Shown: positions 36,317-44,531 of the stretch, piece after piece
Position numbering within the stretch: the stretch's first letter is position 1
How the letters are laid out: every line of letters starts with the position of its first letter
DNA from: Paraburkholderia sp.
Lineage (GTDB): Bacteria > Pseudomonadota > Gammaproteobacteria > Burkholderiales > Burkholderiaceae
Reading direction: 5' to 3'
Length of the DNA stretch: 64,000 nt
Assembly (NCBI RefSeq): GCF_028283785.1
Contig: NZ_JAPWKB010000019.1
Span: 702,001-766,000, forward strand
Program-made: the position numbers and the translations under genes
The notes under the pieces: model-generated
What the model was told of the DNA's origin: nothing
Seen by the model: the letters and a program-made list of their open reading frames with translations, nothing else
Database searches by the model: none

Positions 36317-36589
36317 TCAGTGATCGAGTCTGCGGGCATGGCGTACGCGCAGCACTTGCACTTCGTCGGGCATCACCCGATACACCACGATGTAATTCGG
36401 TTCGACCACCATCTCGCGTGTACCCGCAATGCGGCCGGTGCGATACCGGTTGAGATGAGCGGAGAGGGCGCCGCCTTTGGTACGGATAGTTTGCGCCAGT
36501 TCGATCGCGGCTTGCGGATTGTCCTCGCTGATAAAGTCGATGACCCCAAGCAGTTGCTGGATTGCGCGCGGCAACCACACGACGGTCAT
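36317..36589 (-). CDS. RelE/ParE-family toxin
   Basis: This 90-residue protein matches the RelE/ParE plasmid-stabilisation fold: an N-terminal WLPRAIQQLLGVIDFISEDNP helix pair and a C-terminal beta strand segment NYIVVYRVMPDEVQVLRVRHARR with the conserved basic residues. ParE members poison gyrase and RelE members cut mRNA on ribosomes; the sequence does not decide which. It overlaps the antitoxin stop as ATGA, and lies downstream of it, the usual order for this class. It ends 9 bp from the convergent nucleosidase gene. Confidence 0.88.
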   Translation of the reverse strand: MTVVWLPRAIQQLLGVIDFISEDNPQAAIELAQTIRTKGGALSAHLNRYRTGRIAGTREMVVEPNYIVVYRVMPDEVQVLRVRHARRLDH

Positions 36590-37008
36590 TCACGCGCCTT
36601 GCGTTTGGGCTTTCTGTCGAGACTCGCGAGCTTTGCGTCGAGCATCGCCATCGCATCGTCATGAGCGATTTTTTCGACGTCGGGGTTATCCGCTTCGGCC
36701 AGCGCTTCCAGCACATCCTTTTCGAATTCGGCGGCTTCGTCGGCACGCACGTGCCGGGCCTTCATCTGTGCCGATTGATCCGGCCGCGACCACGCTTTTG
36801 CCTTCGGCGCACGCGGGTCCCATTCCTGAAGCGCGAAGCGTCCCGTTTCGACGCCCAGTGCGCGAAGCACTTTCAGCGCTTGCCCCGGGTCGCGGAACAC
36901 ACGCCGTTCGCGCCCAATCGACGTCACGAGTTCGACGAGTCCTGATTCACGGGTTTCCAGTTCGACGTAGAACGTGCCTTGTTCCGCGCGCAACACGGCC
37001 GACGACAC
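36586..37008 (-). CDS. Probable antitoxin of the RelE/ParE pair
   Basis: This 140-residue protein is encoded directly upstream of the toxin and overlaps it by 4 bp. It is longer than usual antitoxins (60-90 residues). The N-terminal half (residues 10-62: beta-rich YVELETRES, then a helix around ALKVLRALGVETG) looks like a small DNA-binding or dimerisation domain I cannot name. The C-terminal half is acidic and helical (EFEKDVLEALAEAD) with a basic tail and would wrap the toxin. GTG 37008 is the start used; it has only a weak AAAGG-like ribosome site. Confidence 0.75.
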   Translation of the reverse strand: MSSAVLRAEQGTFYVELETRESGLVELVTSIGRERRVFRDPGQALKVLRALGVETGRFALQEWDPRAPKAKAWSRPDQSAQMKARHVRADEAAEFEKDVLEALAEADNPDVEKIAHDDAMAMLDAKLASLDRKPKRKARE

Positions 37009-37040
37009 GCCGCCCGCCTTTACGGCAGCACTGGCCGATG

Positions 37041-38936
37041 CTAGCGCCCCGCCAACGCGTCCCTCACCATCGTCAGCGCCGACGCATCCTCGATGGTCGG
37101 CAGGTCGCCGGGCTCGCGGCCTTCGGCCAGCGCTGCGATCGCGCGGCGCAACAGCTTGCCGGAGCGCGTTTTCGGCAGCATCGACACCAGCAGCACGCGC
37201 GCCGGCCGGCCGATCGCGCCCAACTGACGATCCACCGTCTTCATCAATTCACTGGCGAGCTTGTTGCGCGCCTTGTCGTCGGCGAACTGCTGCGCGTCGC
37301 GCACGACCACGAACGCAAACGCCACCTGACCTTTGACCACATCGGTGACGCCGACCACTGCCACTTCCGCCACCGCCGCGTGGCTCGATAGCGCTTCCTC
37401 GATCTCGCGCGTGCCCAGCCGGTGACCGGCGACGTTGATCACGTCGTCGGTGCGGCCGAGAATCGTCACGTAGCCGTCTTCGTCCTGAATGCCCCAGTCG
37501 AACGTCGAATACAGCTGATGTCCAGGCACGCTCGACCAGTACGTGCTGACGAAGCGCGCGTCGTCGCCCCACACGGTTTTCATGCAGCCGGGCGGCAACG
37601 GATAACCGATCGCGATCACGCCTTTTTCGCCGGGCGTGCATTCGTCGCCGGTCGCCTCGTTGCGCAACGTGACGTCGTAACCGTAGGACGGCACGCCCGG
37701 CGAACCGAGCTTAGGCGGCAACGCTTCGACGCCGCCGGGAATCGCGAGAATCGGCCAGCCGGTTTCCGTCTGCCAGTAATTGTCGACCACGGGTTTGCCG
37801 AGCGCGTCGGCGATCCAGGCGGATGTCGGTTCGTCGAGCGGCTCGCCGGCCAGAAACAGCGTGCGCAAACTCGATAGATCCGATTTCTTCAGCAACGCCG
37901 GGTCTTGCTTTTTCAGCACGCGCAACGCGGTCGGCGCGGTGAACATCAGGTTGATCCTGTGCTGCTCGACGAGCCGCCACCAGATGCCGCCGTCGGGCCG
38001 GATCGGCGTGCCTTCGTACATCACCGTCGTAAGACCGGCGAGCAACGGCGCATAGATGATGTAGCTGTGACCGACCACCCAGCCGATATCCGACGCGGTG
38101 AACATCGTGTCGCCCGCGCGTCCCTGAAAGATGTATTCCATCGACGCCGCCAGCGCGACCGCGTATCCGCCGACATCGCGAACCACGCCTTTCGGCTTGC
38201 CGGTCGTGCCGGACGTGTACAGCACGTACGACGGTTCGTTCGATTCGAGCCATTCGCACGGCACGTGCGCATCGAAAAACTGTTCGCGAAGCGGTTCGTA
38301 GGCGACCAGGTACGTCGCGTTTAGCCGTTCCGGCGCGAGCTGCCGGTCGATCAGCAGCACGTGCGCGGGTTGATGCTTTGCGCGCGCCAAGGCTTCGTCC
38401 ATCAACGGCGTGTAGTCGATCACTTTGCCGCCGCGCGCGCCGGCATCGGCGGTGACGATCAGCACGGGTTTCGCGTCGTCGATCCGCGCGGCCAGGCTCG
38501 GCGCCGCGAATCCGCCGAACACCACCGAATGAATCGCGCCGAGCCGCGCGCACGCGAGCATCGCGAACAGCGCCTCGGGAATCATCGGCAGATACAGCAG
38601 CACGCGTTCGCCGCGCTTCACACCGAGCGAGCGCATCACCGCAGCCATCCGGTTGATTTCCGCGTAAAGCTCGGCGTAGGTGTAGCGTCGCTCGATGCCG
38701 GTTTCCGTCGACACGTAGACCAGCGCATTCTGCTGCGCGCGATCGGCGAGATGACGGTCCACCGCGTTATGGCACAGGTTGGTCCGCCCGCCGACGAACC
38801 ACCGCGCAAAAGGCGGATTCGACCGGTCGAGCACGGTGTCGAACGGCGTGTCCCAATGGATGCGCCGCGCCTGCTCGCGCCAGAACGTTTCGGGGTCGTC
38901 GATCGAGAGGCGGTGAAAATCGCGGTAGCTGGGCAT
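37041..38936 (-). CDS. prpE: Propionyl-CoA synthetase (acyl-CoA synthetase)
   Basis: This 631-residue ANL-superfamily enzyme activates propionate (or acetate) with ATP and CoA. The phosphate-binding motif is YTSGTTGKPKG at 240-250. NYWQTETGWPI and GRTDDVINVAGHRLGTREIEE follow, and Lys594 in KTRSGK is the catalytic, acetylation-regulated lysine. RIHWDTPFDTVLD near the N-terminus favours PrpE over Acs. ATG 38936 has AGGAAGGA upstream; the frame extends to 39065 without homology. It stands alone, without the prpBC genes. Confidence 0.9.
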   Translation of the reverse strand: MPSYRDFHRLSIDDPETFWREQARRIHWDTPFDTVLDRSNPPFARWFVGGRTNLCHNAVDRHLADRAQQNALVYVSTETGIERRYTYAELYAEINRMAAVMRSLGVKRGERVLLYLPMIPEALFAMLACARLGAIHSVVFGGFAAPSLAARIDDAKPVLIVTADAGARGGKVIDYTPLMDEALARAKHQPAHVLLIDRQLAPERLNATYLVAYEPLREQFFDAHVPCEWLESNEPSYVLYTSGTTGKPKGVVRDVGGYAVALAASMEYIFQGRAGDTMFTASDIGWVVGHSYIIYAPLLAGLTTVMYEGTPIRPDGGIWWRLVEQHRINLMFTAPTALRVLKKQDPALLKKSDLSSLRTLFLAGEPLDEPTSAWIADALGKPVVDNYWQTETGWPILAIPGGVEALPPKLGSPGVPSYGYDVTLRNEATGDECTPGEKGVIAIGYPLPPGCMKTVWGDDARFVSTYWSSVPGHQLYSTFDWGIQDEDGYVTILGRTDDVINVAGHRLGTREIEEALSSHAAVAEVAVVGVTDVVKGQVAFAFVVVRDAQQFADDKARNKLASELMKTVDRQLGAIGRPARVLLVSMLPKTRSGKLLRRAIAALAEGREPGDLPTIEDASALTMVRDALAGR

Positions 38937-39259
38937 CGGCGGCGATCCTTCCTGCGGCGGAGTGGAGGGCGGACTGGCGACTGGCGGTGCGCCGGTGCCG
39001 CGGCCGGGTGCGTGCGGGCAAGCGTTGCACGTATCGCAAGCGGGGCCGGGGCGTTTCGGCCGCATCGTCCAGTCGGGGACAGCATAAGCACGCGGGCGCG
39101 GCGCGGCAACGCGGGTTCACCATAAGGACGCGAACCGGCCGTCCGGCACGCGGCCGACGCGCACCGCGCGGCGGTGTCGCCGGTGCCGGACAGCCAAAGA
39201 AAAAGGCGCCGCAGCGCCTTTTTCTGTTTAGCGAACGCCGGGCGTCCGGCGCGACATCG
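38937..39259. other. Intergenic region between prpE and the Fsr-type exporter gene
   Basis: This 323-bp gap contains the prpE leader and promoter region, with no clear -10/-35 seen, and one hairpin terminator at its right end. There is no supportable ORF. Confidence 0.6.
39198..39225. terminator. Rho-independent terminator after the Fsr-type gene
   Basis: AGAAAAAGGCGC and GCGCCTTTTTCT flank a CGCA loop-like centre. The hairpin lies 34 bp past the exporter gene's stop codon on the minus strand, upstream of prpE; on that strand it ends with TTTTTCT. Confidence 0.85.
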
Positions 39260-40534
39260 TCACGCGCCGGCCTTCTTGCCTTCGACATCCGGCAGAAGCA
39301 CCGTCAGCACGCCGAGCAGCGGCAGGAACGAGCACACCTTGTACACATAACCGATGCTGGTGGCATCCGCGAGATGACCGAGCACGGCCGCGCCGATCCC
39401 GCCCATGCCGAACGCGAAACCGAAGAAAAGTCCGGCGACCATCCCGACCTTGCCCGGAATCAGTTCCTGCGCATAGACGAGGATCGCCGAGAACGCCGAC
39501 GCCAGCACCACGCCGATCACGACCGTCAGCACGCCGGTCCAGAACAGGTTTGCATACGGCAGCAGCAGCGTGAACGGCGCAACGCCGAGGATCGACACCC
39601 AGATCACGTACTTGCGCCCGATCCGGTCGCCGATCGGCCCGCCGATGATCGTGCCCGCCGCGACCGCCGCGAGGAATACGAACAGATGGATCTGCGCGGC
39701 CTGAACCGGCAGATGGAAACGGTCGATCAGATAGAACGTGAAATAGCTGTTGATGCTCGCGAGGTAGAAGTACTTCGAGAACACCAGCAACACCAGCACG
39801 CTCATCGCGATCACGACTTTCGAGCGCGGCAGCGTGGGGTGTCCCGCGCCCGCACGGGCTTTTTTCACCGACGGATGCTGTTTGTACCAGCGGCCGATCT
39901 GCGTCAGCACGACCATCGCGACCAGCGCCGCGACCGAAAACCACGCGATGCTGCGCTGGCCGTGCGGAATCACGATCAGCGCGGCGAGCAGCGGTCCGAG
40001 CGACGAACCGGCGTTGCCGCCGACCTGAAACAGCGACTGCGCGAGGCCGTGACGGCCGCCCGATGCCATCCGCGCGACCCGCGACGACTCCGGGTGAAAC
40101 ACCGACGACCCGCAACCGACCAGCGCCGCCGCGACCAGCAGCACGCCGAAACTCGGCGCAACCGACATCAGCAGCAGACCGCTGAGCGTAAAGCCCATCC
40201 CGACCGGCAGCGAATACGGCTTTGGATGCTTGTCCGTGTAAATGCCGATCAGCGGTTGCAGCAGCGACGCAGTGATCTGATACGTCAGCGTGATCAGCCC
40301 GATCTGTCCGAACGACAACGAGAAGTTGTCTTTCAGCATCGGATAGATCGCGAGGATCAGCGACTGGATCATGTCGTTGAGCAGATGCGTGAAGCTGATC
40401 GCGCCGAGCACGGAGTACACGGTGCGCTGCACCTTCGCGGCGCCGCCCGTGCCGGCAGCGACGGAGGCGGTAGCAGTGGTGGCAGAGGCGGCGGATGCGC
40501 CGCCGAGGGCGCTTTTATCGAGGCTCGTTTCCAT
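39260..40534 (-). CDS. fsr: MFS exporter of the fosmidomycin-resistance (Fsr) type
   Basis: This 424-residue protein has about twelve membrane segments. SFTHLLNDMIQSLILAIYPMLK at the start of helix 1, GSSVFHPESSRVARMASGGRHGLAQS with its conserved His/Glu, and GGPIGDRIGRKYVIW between helices are typical of the Fsr family of drug exporters. A 35-residue Ala/Thr/Ser-rich tail precedes helix 1. ATG 40534 begins the conserved protein; its ribosome site is weak. The true substrate in this host is unknown. Confidence 0.88.
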   Translation of the reverse strand: METSLDKSALGGASAASATTATASVAAGTGGAAKVQRTVYSVLGAISFTHLLNDMIQSLILAIYPMLKDNFSLSFGQIGLITLTYQITASLLQPLIGIYTDKHPKPYSLPVGMGFTLSGLLLMSVAPSFGVLLVAAALVGCGSSVFHPESSRVARMASGGRHGLAQSLFQVGGNAGSSLGPLLAALIVIPHGQRSIAWFSVAALVAMVVLTQIGRWYKQHPSVKKARAGAGHPTLPRSKVVIAMSVLVLLVFSKYFYLASINSYFTFYLIDRFHLPVQAAQIHLFVFLAAVAAGTIIGGPIGDRIGRKYVIWVSILGVAPFTLLLPYANLFWTGVLTVVIGVVLASAFSAILVYAQELIPGKVGMVAGLFFGFAFGMGGIGAAVLGHLADATSIGYVYKVCSFLPLLGVLTVLLPDVEGKKAGA

Positions 40535-41011
40535 ATCTTTACGTGAGCGGAGAAAGTAGGCGAAAAGTGGGCAAGCCCAGACGCTGACCGGCATCGCGCC
40601 GGTGCATGGCCACGCGGCGTGTGCGTCGCTTAAACGCATTGACCGGTGCTTTTTGGTGTTTTTAAAAGTTTAATGTGGCTCGCAACCATTGTAAGGACAA
40701 TTTTTGTCGCGAATCGGACACGGAGATGCGCGTTTCCGCCGTCGATACGGCACTGAAACAGGGCAAATGACCAGGCGAGTGTGTGGGGCTGTCGGGATAT
40801 GACGAAAGTCGTGAGTTGTCGTCAGCGCGGGTTCGGGCGATTTTTGGCCATGTATAAAGTGCTGAAGAAATGTGCGGCTCACGAAGCTGCGCGGGGGAGC
40901 CGGGTTAGAACGCCGATACTAAAGATCGCGTCGCAGATTGCCGATGACCCGGAAGAGAAGCGGAAATGCCGGAACGACCATCCGGCCGCTAGAAACGTGG
41001 GGAATAGAAAA
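40535..41011. other. Divergent intergenic region between Fsr-type gene and chemoreceptor
   Basis: This 477-bp gap holds an AT-rich tract at 40651-40680 (runs of T then A), probably part of the exporter gene's promoter, and a sigma-28-like site at 40920-40947 ahead of the chemoreceptor. The chemoreceptor frame stays open through the right part, but the predicted residues are not receptor-like. Confidence 0.55.
40920..40947 (+). promoter_or_regulatory. Candidate FliA (sigma-28) promoter of the chemoreceptor gene
   Basis: TAAA at 40920-40923 is followed after 16 bp by GCCGATGA at 40940-40947, seven of eight matches to the flagellar -10 consensus GCCGATAA. The usual spacing is 15 bp. It sits 64 bp before ATG 41012, a sensible place for a chemoreceptor promoter. 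Confidence 0.45.
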
Positions 41012-42682
41012 ATGAAAGCAGTGTCGCTGGGGAAGCGCGCGAGCGCGGGATTTATTGCGGCTGACGAATCGGCGGGAGACATGCCGCACGCGGCGCAAGC
41101 GGGCGAACTCACGGGCGGACGGGGCGTGTCGGTGAAAACGACGTTGCGTCTGGCGTTTGCCGTGCTGCTGATCGGCACACTGGCGATCGGCGTGTTTTCG
41201 CTGACGCAGGTGAGCCGTCTGAACGGCTCGATGCAGTCCATCTACGATCAGGGGCACGTCGCGAGTCGCGCAGCGGAAGAGGTGCGCGGGCACATGTTGC
41301 GTGCGAGCCGCGCGCAAAAAATGCTGTTGACGGCGACCACGGCGAAAGAGCGCGACGAACTTGGCGCGGACATCGACAAGGATCTGTCCGGTCTGTCGAC
41401 GGAAATGGGCACGTTGCAGCAGTACGTGGACGTGAAGAATGCGGCGTCGGTTGCGCAGCAGAAGAAGTTCGCCGCGGGCGTGGCCGAATGGAGCGACCAT
41501 TTGCGTGCATTCGTGACGCTGGTGAAGACCCAGCCACTCGATCTGTCGCAAATGGGCTGGCAGGTCGGCATGCAGGACGTGTCGTTGCTGGTCGAAACCG
41601 GCAAGCTGGAGAAGAGCGTCGACGAACTGGTGGCGCAGCGATCGGCTGCCGCGAAAGCGACGCTGCAGGCCTCGAATGTCATTTACCGTTCGTCGTTCGT
41701 GATGATGGCCGTGATGACGGTCCTGCTGATCGTGCTCGCGTTTTTCGTCAGCGAATGGGTGGTGCGGCGTCTTTCGCGTCAGTTGGGCGGCGAGCCGGTG
41801 TACGCGAAGGAGATTGCGAGCCGGATCGCGTCGGGCGATCTGTCGAGCGACATCACGCTGGCGCGTAACGACCGTTCGAGCATGCTGTCGGCGTTGGGCG
41901 ACATGCAGAGCCAGTTGTCGACGACGGTCTCGGACATTGCCGCGAGCGCCGATGCGATTGCGACCGCTTCCGGCGAGATCACGATGGGCAATCTGGATCT
42001 ATCGAACCGTACCGAGCAGCAGGCGATGGCGCTGGAGCGCACCGCCAGCAGCATGGAGCAACTGACATCGACAGTGCGTCAGAACGCGGACAACGCGAAG
42101 CAGGCGAGCACGTTGGCGAACAATGCGTCGGAGATTGCGGAGAAGGGTGGCGCGGTGGTGAGCCGGGTGGTCGCGACGATGGGTCAGATCAACGAGAGCG
42201 CGCGCAGCATTGGCGACATCATTGGCGTGATCGAGAGCATTGCGTTCCAGACCAATATTCTCGCGTTGAACGCAGCGGTCGAAGCCGCGCGCGCGGGCGA
42301 GGAAGGGCGCGGTTTTTCGGTGGTGGCCGGTGAGGTGCGCAATCTGGCGCAGCGCAGTGCTGCCGCGGCGAAGGAGATCAAAGGTTTGATCAACGCGTCG
42401 GTGGAGCGGGCCAACAGCGGCTCGACACTCGCCGTGGACGCCGGCGCGACGATGGACGAAGTCGTGAAGGCGGTGAAGCGCGTGACGGACATCATGGGGG
42501 AGATTTCGGCGGCTTCCGCCGAGCAGTCGGCGGGGATCGAGGAGATTAACCTCGCGGTTAGCCAGATGGATGCGGGGACGCAGCAGAATGCTGCTTTGGT
42601 GGAGGAGGCTACCGCTGCGGCGCGGTCGCTGGATGATCAGGCTAGGGTTTTGAAGGGGATGGTGGGGCGGTTTGTTTTGTAG
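41012..42682 (+). CDS. Methyl-accepting chemotaxis protein
   Basis: This 556-residue transmembrane receptor has TM1 at about 47-64, a periplasmic four-helix ligand domain of about 160 residues, TM2 at about 228-250, a HAMP linker and a long cytoplasmic coiled coil. The hairpin tip (ESIAFQTNILALNAAVEAAR, then EGRGFSVVAGEVRNLAQRS) is the highly conserved CheA/CheW-binding region. There is no C-terminal CheR/CheB docking pentapeptide. ATG 41012 has GTGGGG upstream and gives an unusual 40-residue cytoplasmic N-tail; a GTG near 41126 is the alternative start. The ligand is unknown. Confidence 0.92.
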   Translation: MKAVSLGKRASAGFIAADESAGDMPHAAQAGELTGGRGVSVKTTLRLAFAVLLIGTLAIGVFSLTQVSRLNGSMQSIYDQGHVASRAAEEVRGHMLRASRAQKMLLTATTAKERDELGADIDKDLSGLSTEMGTLQQYVDVKNAASVAQQKKFAAGVAEWSDHLRAFVTLVKTQPLDLSQMGWQVGMQDVSLLVETGKLEKSVDELVAQRSAAAKATLQASNVIYRSSFVMMAVMTVLLIVLAFFVSEWVVRRLSRQLGGEPVYAKEIASRIASGDLSSDITLARNDRSSMLSALGDMQSQLSTTVSDIAASADAIATASGEITMGNLDLSNRTEQQAMALERTASSMEQLTSTVRQNADNAKQASTLANNASEIAEKGGAVVSRVVATMGQINESARSIGDIIGVIESIAFQTNILALNAAVEAARAGEEGRGFSVVAGEVRNLAQRSAAAAKEIKGLINASVERANSGSTLAVDAGATMDEVVKAVKRVTDIMGEISAASAEQSAGIEEINLAVSQMDAGTQQNAALVEEATAAARSLDDQARVLKGMVGRFVL

Positions 42683-42710
42683 TTGGGTTTTGGTTTTTGG
42701 TTTCTGGTTC

Positions 42711-43434
42711 GGTCTGGTTTGATTGTCCCGGTTTCGCGCTGGTATGCCTGGTTCGTCCCTGTGCGGGACCGCACCTACTTTTCTTTGCTCGCGCAAAGAA
42801 AAGTAGGCAAAAGAAAGCGCGTTTACACCACCACTTCGTAGCGAGTGGCGTTTATTCATTATCGGGTAGTGGACCGCGCACGATTTGAGTTGCCGCACCG
42901 CTTAAGCTAGTGACAAGGCAGTCATTAGTTCCGGCTGTTCGCTCCGCGACAGCCGACGGGCACAGCCCCGTCTTTATCTCTCAGCGCCCTTCGCGCGCTG
43001 CACTTCGTCCGTTGCAACACCCATTTTCCTGGCAGGCGCTGGTCTGGTCGCGTGCGCAAAATTCCAGGCCAATCTGACCGTAGAAACCATCGTGAATATG
43101 GACGGATCATCTGGCGTAAACGGGGCTTCGGTGCGGACGCCGGAGCCGTCGAAGCGGCGTGCAAATGACGTGACGAAAATAGGTTTTGAAGCAGGCTACC
43201 GCCGCGCAGCGGGCGGGATGTGCGGGCGCGGACCACCACGCCAAACGGCACGCCGAGTCAAAACGTGCGCGGTCCACTACCCGAAAAATACTAGACGCCA
43301 CTCGCTACGAAGCGCGAGGTAAACGCGCTTTCTTTTGCCTACTTTTCTTTGCGCGAGCAAAGAAAAGTAGGTGCGGTCCCGCACAGGGACGATCCAGGCA
43401 AACCAGCGCGAAAACGGGACAACCAAACCAGACC
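42711..43434. repeat. Inverted-repeat element, copy 2 (non-coding)
   Basis: This 724-bp element fills the gap between the convergent chemoreceptor and HlyD genes, in the same orientation as the copy at 32282. Its arms 42711-42888 and 43257-43434 are about 178-bp inverted repeats with few mismatches. Each arm contains the 14-bp-stem hairpin CTACTTTTCTTTGC/GCAAAGAAAAGTAG. The 368-bp centre includes blocks identical to copy 1 and a diverged stretch at about 43075-43190. Open frames inside are short and not conserved as proteins. Confidence 0.9.
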
Positions 43435-43459
43435 AGGCAAAACCAGGCAACCCCAAACC

Positions 43460-44317
43460 TCAACCCTTAACCACAACCGTACAAGTCGTCCCAGCCGACA
43501 AAGTCACACCATCGGGCACCGAATCAATCCGAACCCTCACCGGCACGCGCTGCGCCAACCGAACCCAGTTAAAAGTCGGATTCACATCCGCCAGCAACTC
43601 CTTGCTCTCCGGATTATCGCGATCGTAAATACCCCGCGAAACGCTCTCGACGGTTCCCTGCAACACGCCACCGCTCATCAACCGGATCTCGGCTTTCTTC
43701 CCAACCTGAACCCGCGGCAACTTCGTTTCCTCGAAGTACCCGTACACCCAGAACGAGTGACTATCGACCACCGCAAGCTTCGCCGTGCCCGCAATCGCGT
43801 AATCACCGCGATACACGTTCAGGTTCGTCACATACCCGTCAACCGGTGCCACCACCCGCGTGCGCGACAGATTCAACTTCGCTGCGTCCAGTGCTGCCAG
43901 CGCCTGCTGATACGACGCTTCCGCGGCCGATGCAAAACTCGTCGCGTTCTCGCGGCTTTCGCGTGAAACCACCAGCGAATCCATGTCCGCACGACGCTTC
44001 GCATCGTCACGCTTCATCTGCAAATTGGCCTTCTGCGCGGCGACGGCGGCCTCCGCCTGCTCGACGGCAATCTGATAGTGCGACGGATCGATCTGCATCA
44101 ACAGATCGCCTTTCTTCACCAGCTGATTGTCGTGCACGGGCATCTCCACCACGGCCCCGGAGACGTCCGGCGCAATGTTGACGACCTCGGCGCGTACGCG
44201 GCCGTCGCGGGTCCACGGTTCGTCCATGTAATGGACCCACAACGCGCGCCCGATCAGGATCGCAATGATGAAAATGACGGCTGTCGCAACGAAGCCAATA
44301 AGATTTCGGATGGTCAT
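43460..44317 (-). CDS. HlyD/EmrA-type periplasmic adaptor (AaeA-like)
   Basis: This 285-residue membrane-fusion protein has one N-terminal membrane anchor (about residues 5-27), a biotinyl-lipoyl-like domain (VNIAPDVSGAVVEMPVHDNQLVKKGDLLMQID), an alpha hairpin (about 75-140) and a beta barrel (VVAPVDGYVTNLNVYRGDY). It links the FUSC inner-membrane pump to the outer-membrane factor. ATG 44317 is 13 bp after the DUF1656 stop. It is the last gene of the efflux operon and ends 25 bp from repeat copy 2. Confidence 0.92.
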   Translation of the reverse strand: MTIRNLIGFVATAVIFIIAILIGRALWVHYMDEPWTRDGRVRAEVVNIAPDVSGAVVEMPVHDNQLVKKGDLLMQIDPSHYQIAVEQAEAAVAAQKANLQMKRDDAKRRADMDSLVVSRESRENATSFASAAEASYQQALAALDAAKLNLSRTRVVAPVDGYVTNLNVYRGDYAIAGTAKLAVVDSHSFWVYGYFEETKLPRVQVGKKAEIRLMSGGVLQGTVESVSRGIYDRDNPESKELLADVNPTFNWVRLAQRVPVRVRIDSVPDGVTLSAGTTCTVVVKG

Positions 44318-44330
44318 GATTCGACTCGAT

Positions 44331-44531
44331 TCAACGATAAACGGCGAGACCGAGCACGCCGCACACACAAACAAGCAAACTGGCCCGGAACAGGGATGGA
44401 TGCCACACGACGCGATACAGACCCGTCCACGCAATCACGCGGTCAAGCATCCAGGTCAGCACGGCCCCGGCTACGAACAGCAGCACGATGGCGGGCACGT
44501 ACGCGTCGAAGACGGCAATCTCACGCGGCAT
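44331..44531 (-). CDS. DUF1656 small inner-membrane protein (AaeX-like)
   Basis: This 66-residue protein has two hydrophobic helices (about 12-30 and 46-64). MPREIAVFDAYVPAIVL is the DUF1656 N-terminus. Members always accompany FUSC/HlyD efflux pairs and probably act as a small pump subunit. GGGAG lies upstream of ATG 44531, which overlaps the end of the FUSC gene by 11 bp. Confidence 0.92.
   Translation of the reverse strand: MPREIAVFDAYVPAIVLLFVAGAVLTWMLDRVIAWTGLYRVVWHPSLFRASLLVCVCGVLGLAVYR

Noticed and set aside
40855..40882. Earlier TAAAGTGC as the sigma-28 promoter of the chemoreceptor
   Set aside because: The element at the -10 position (GCGGCTCA) matches only about five of eight consensus bases, weaker than the site at 40920-40947.
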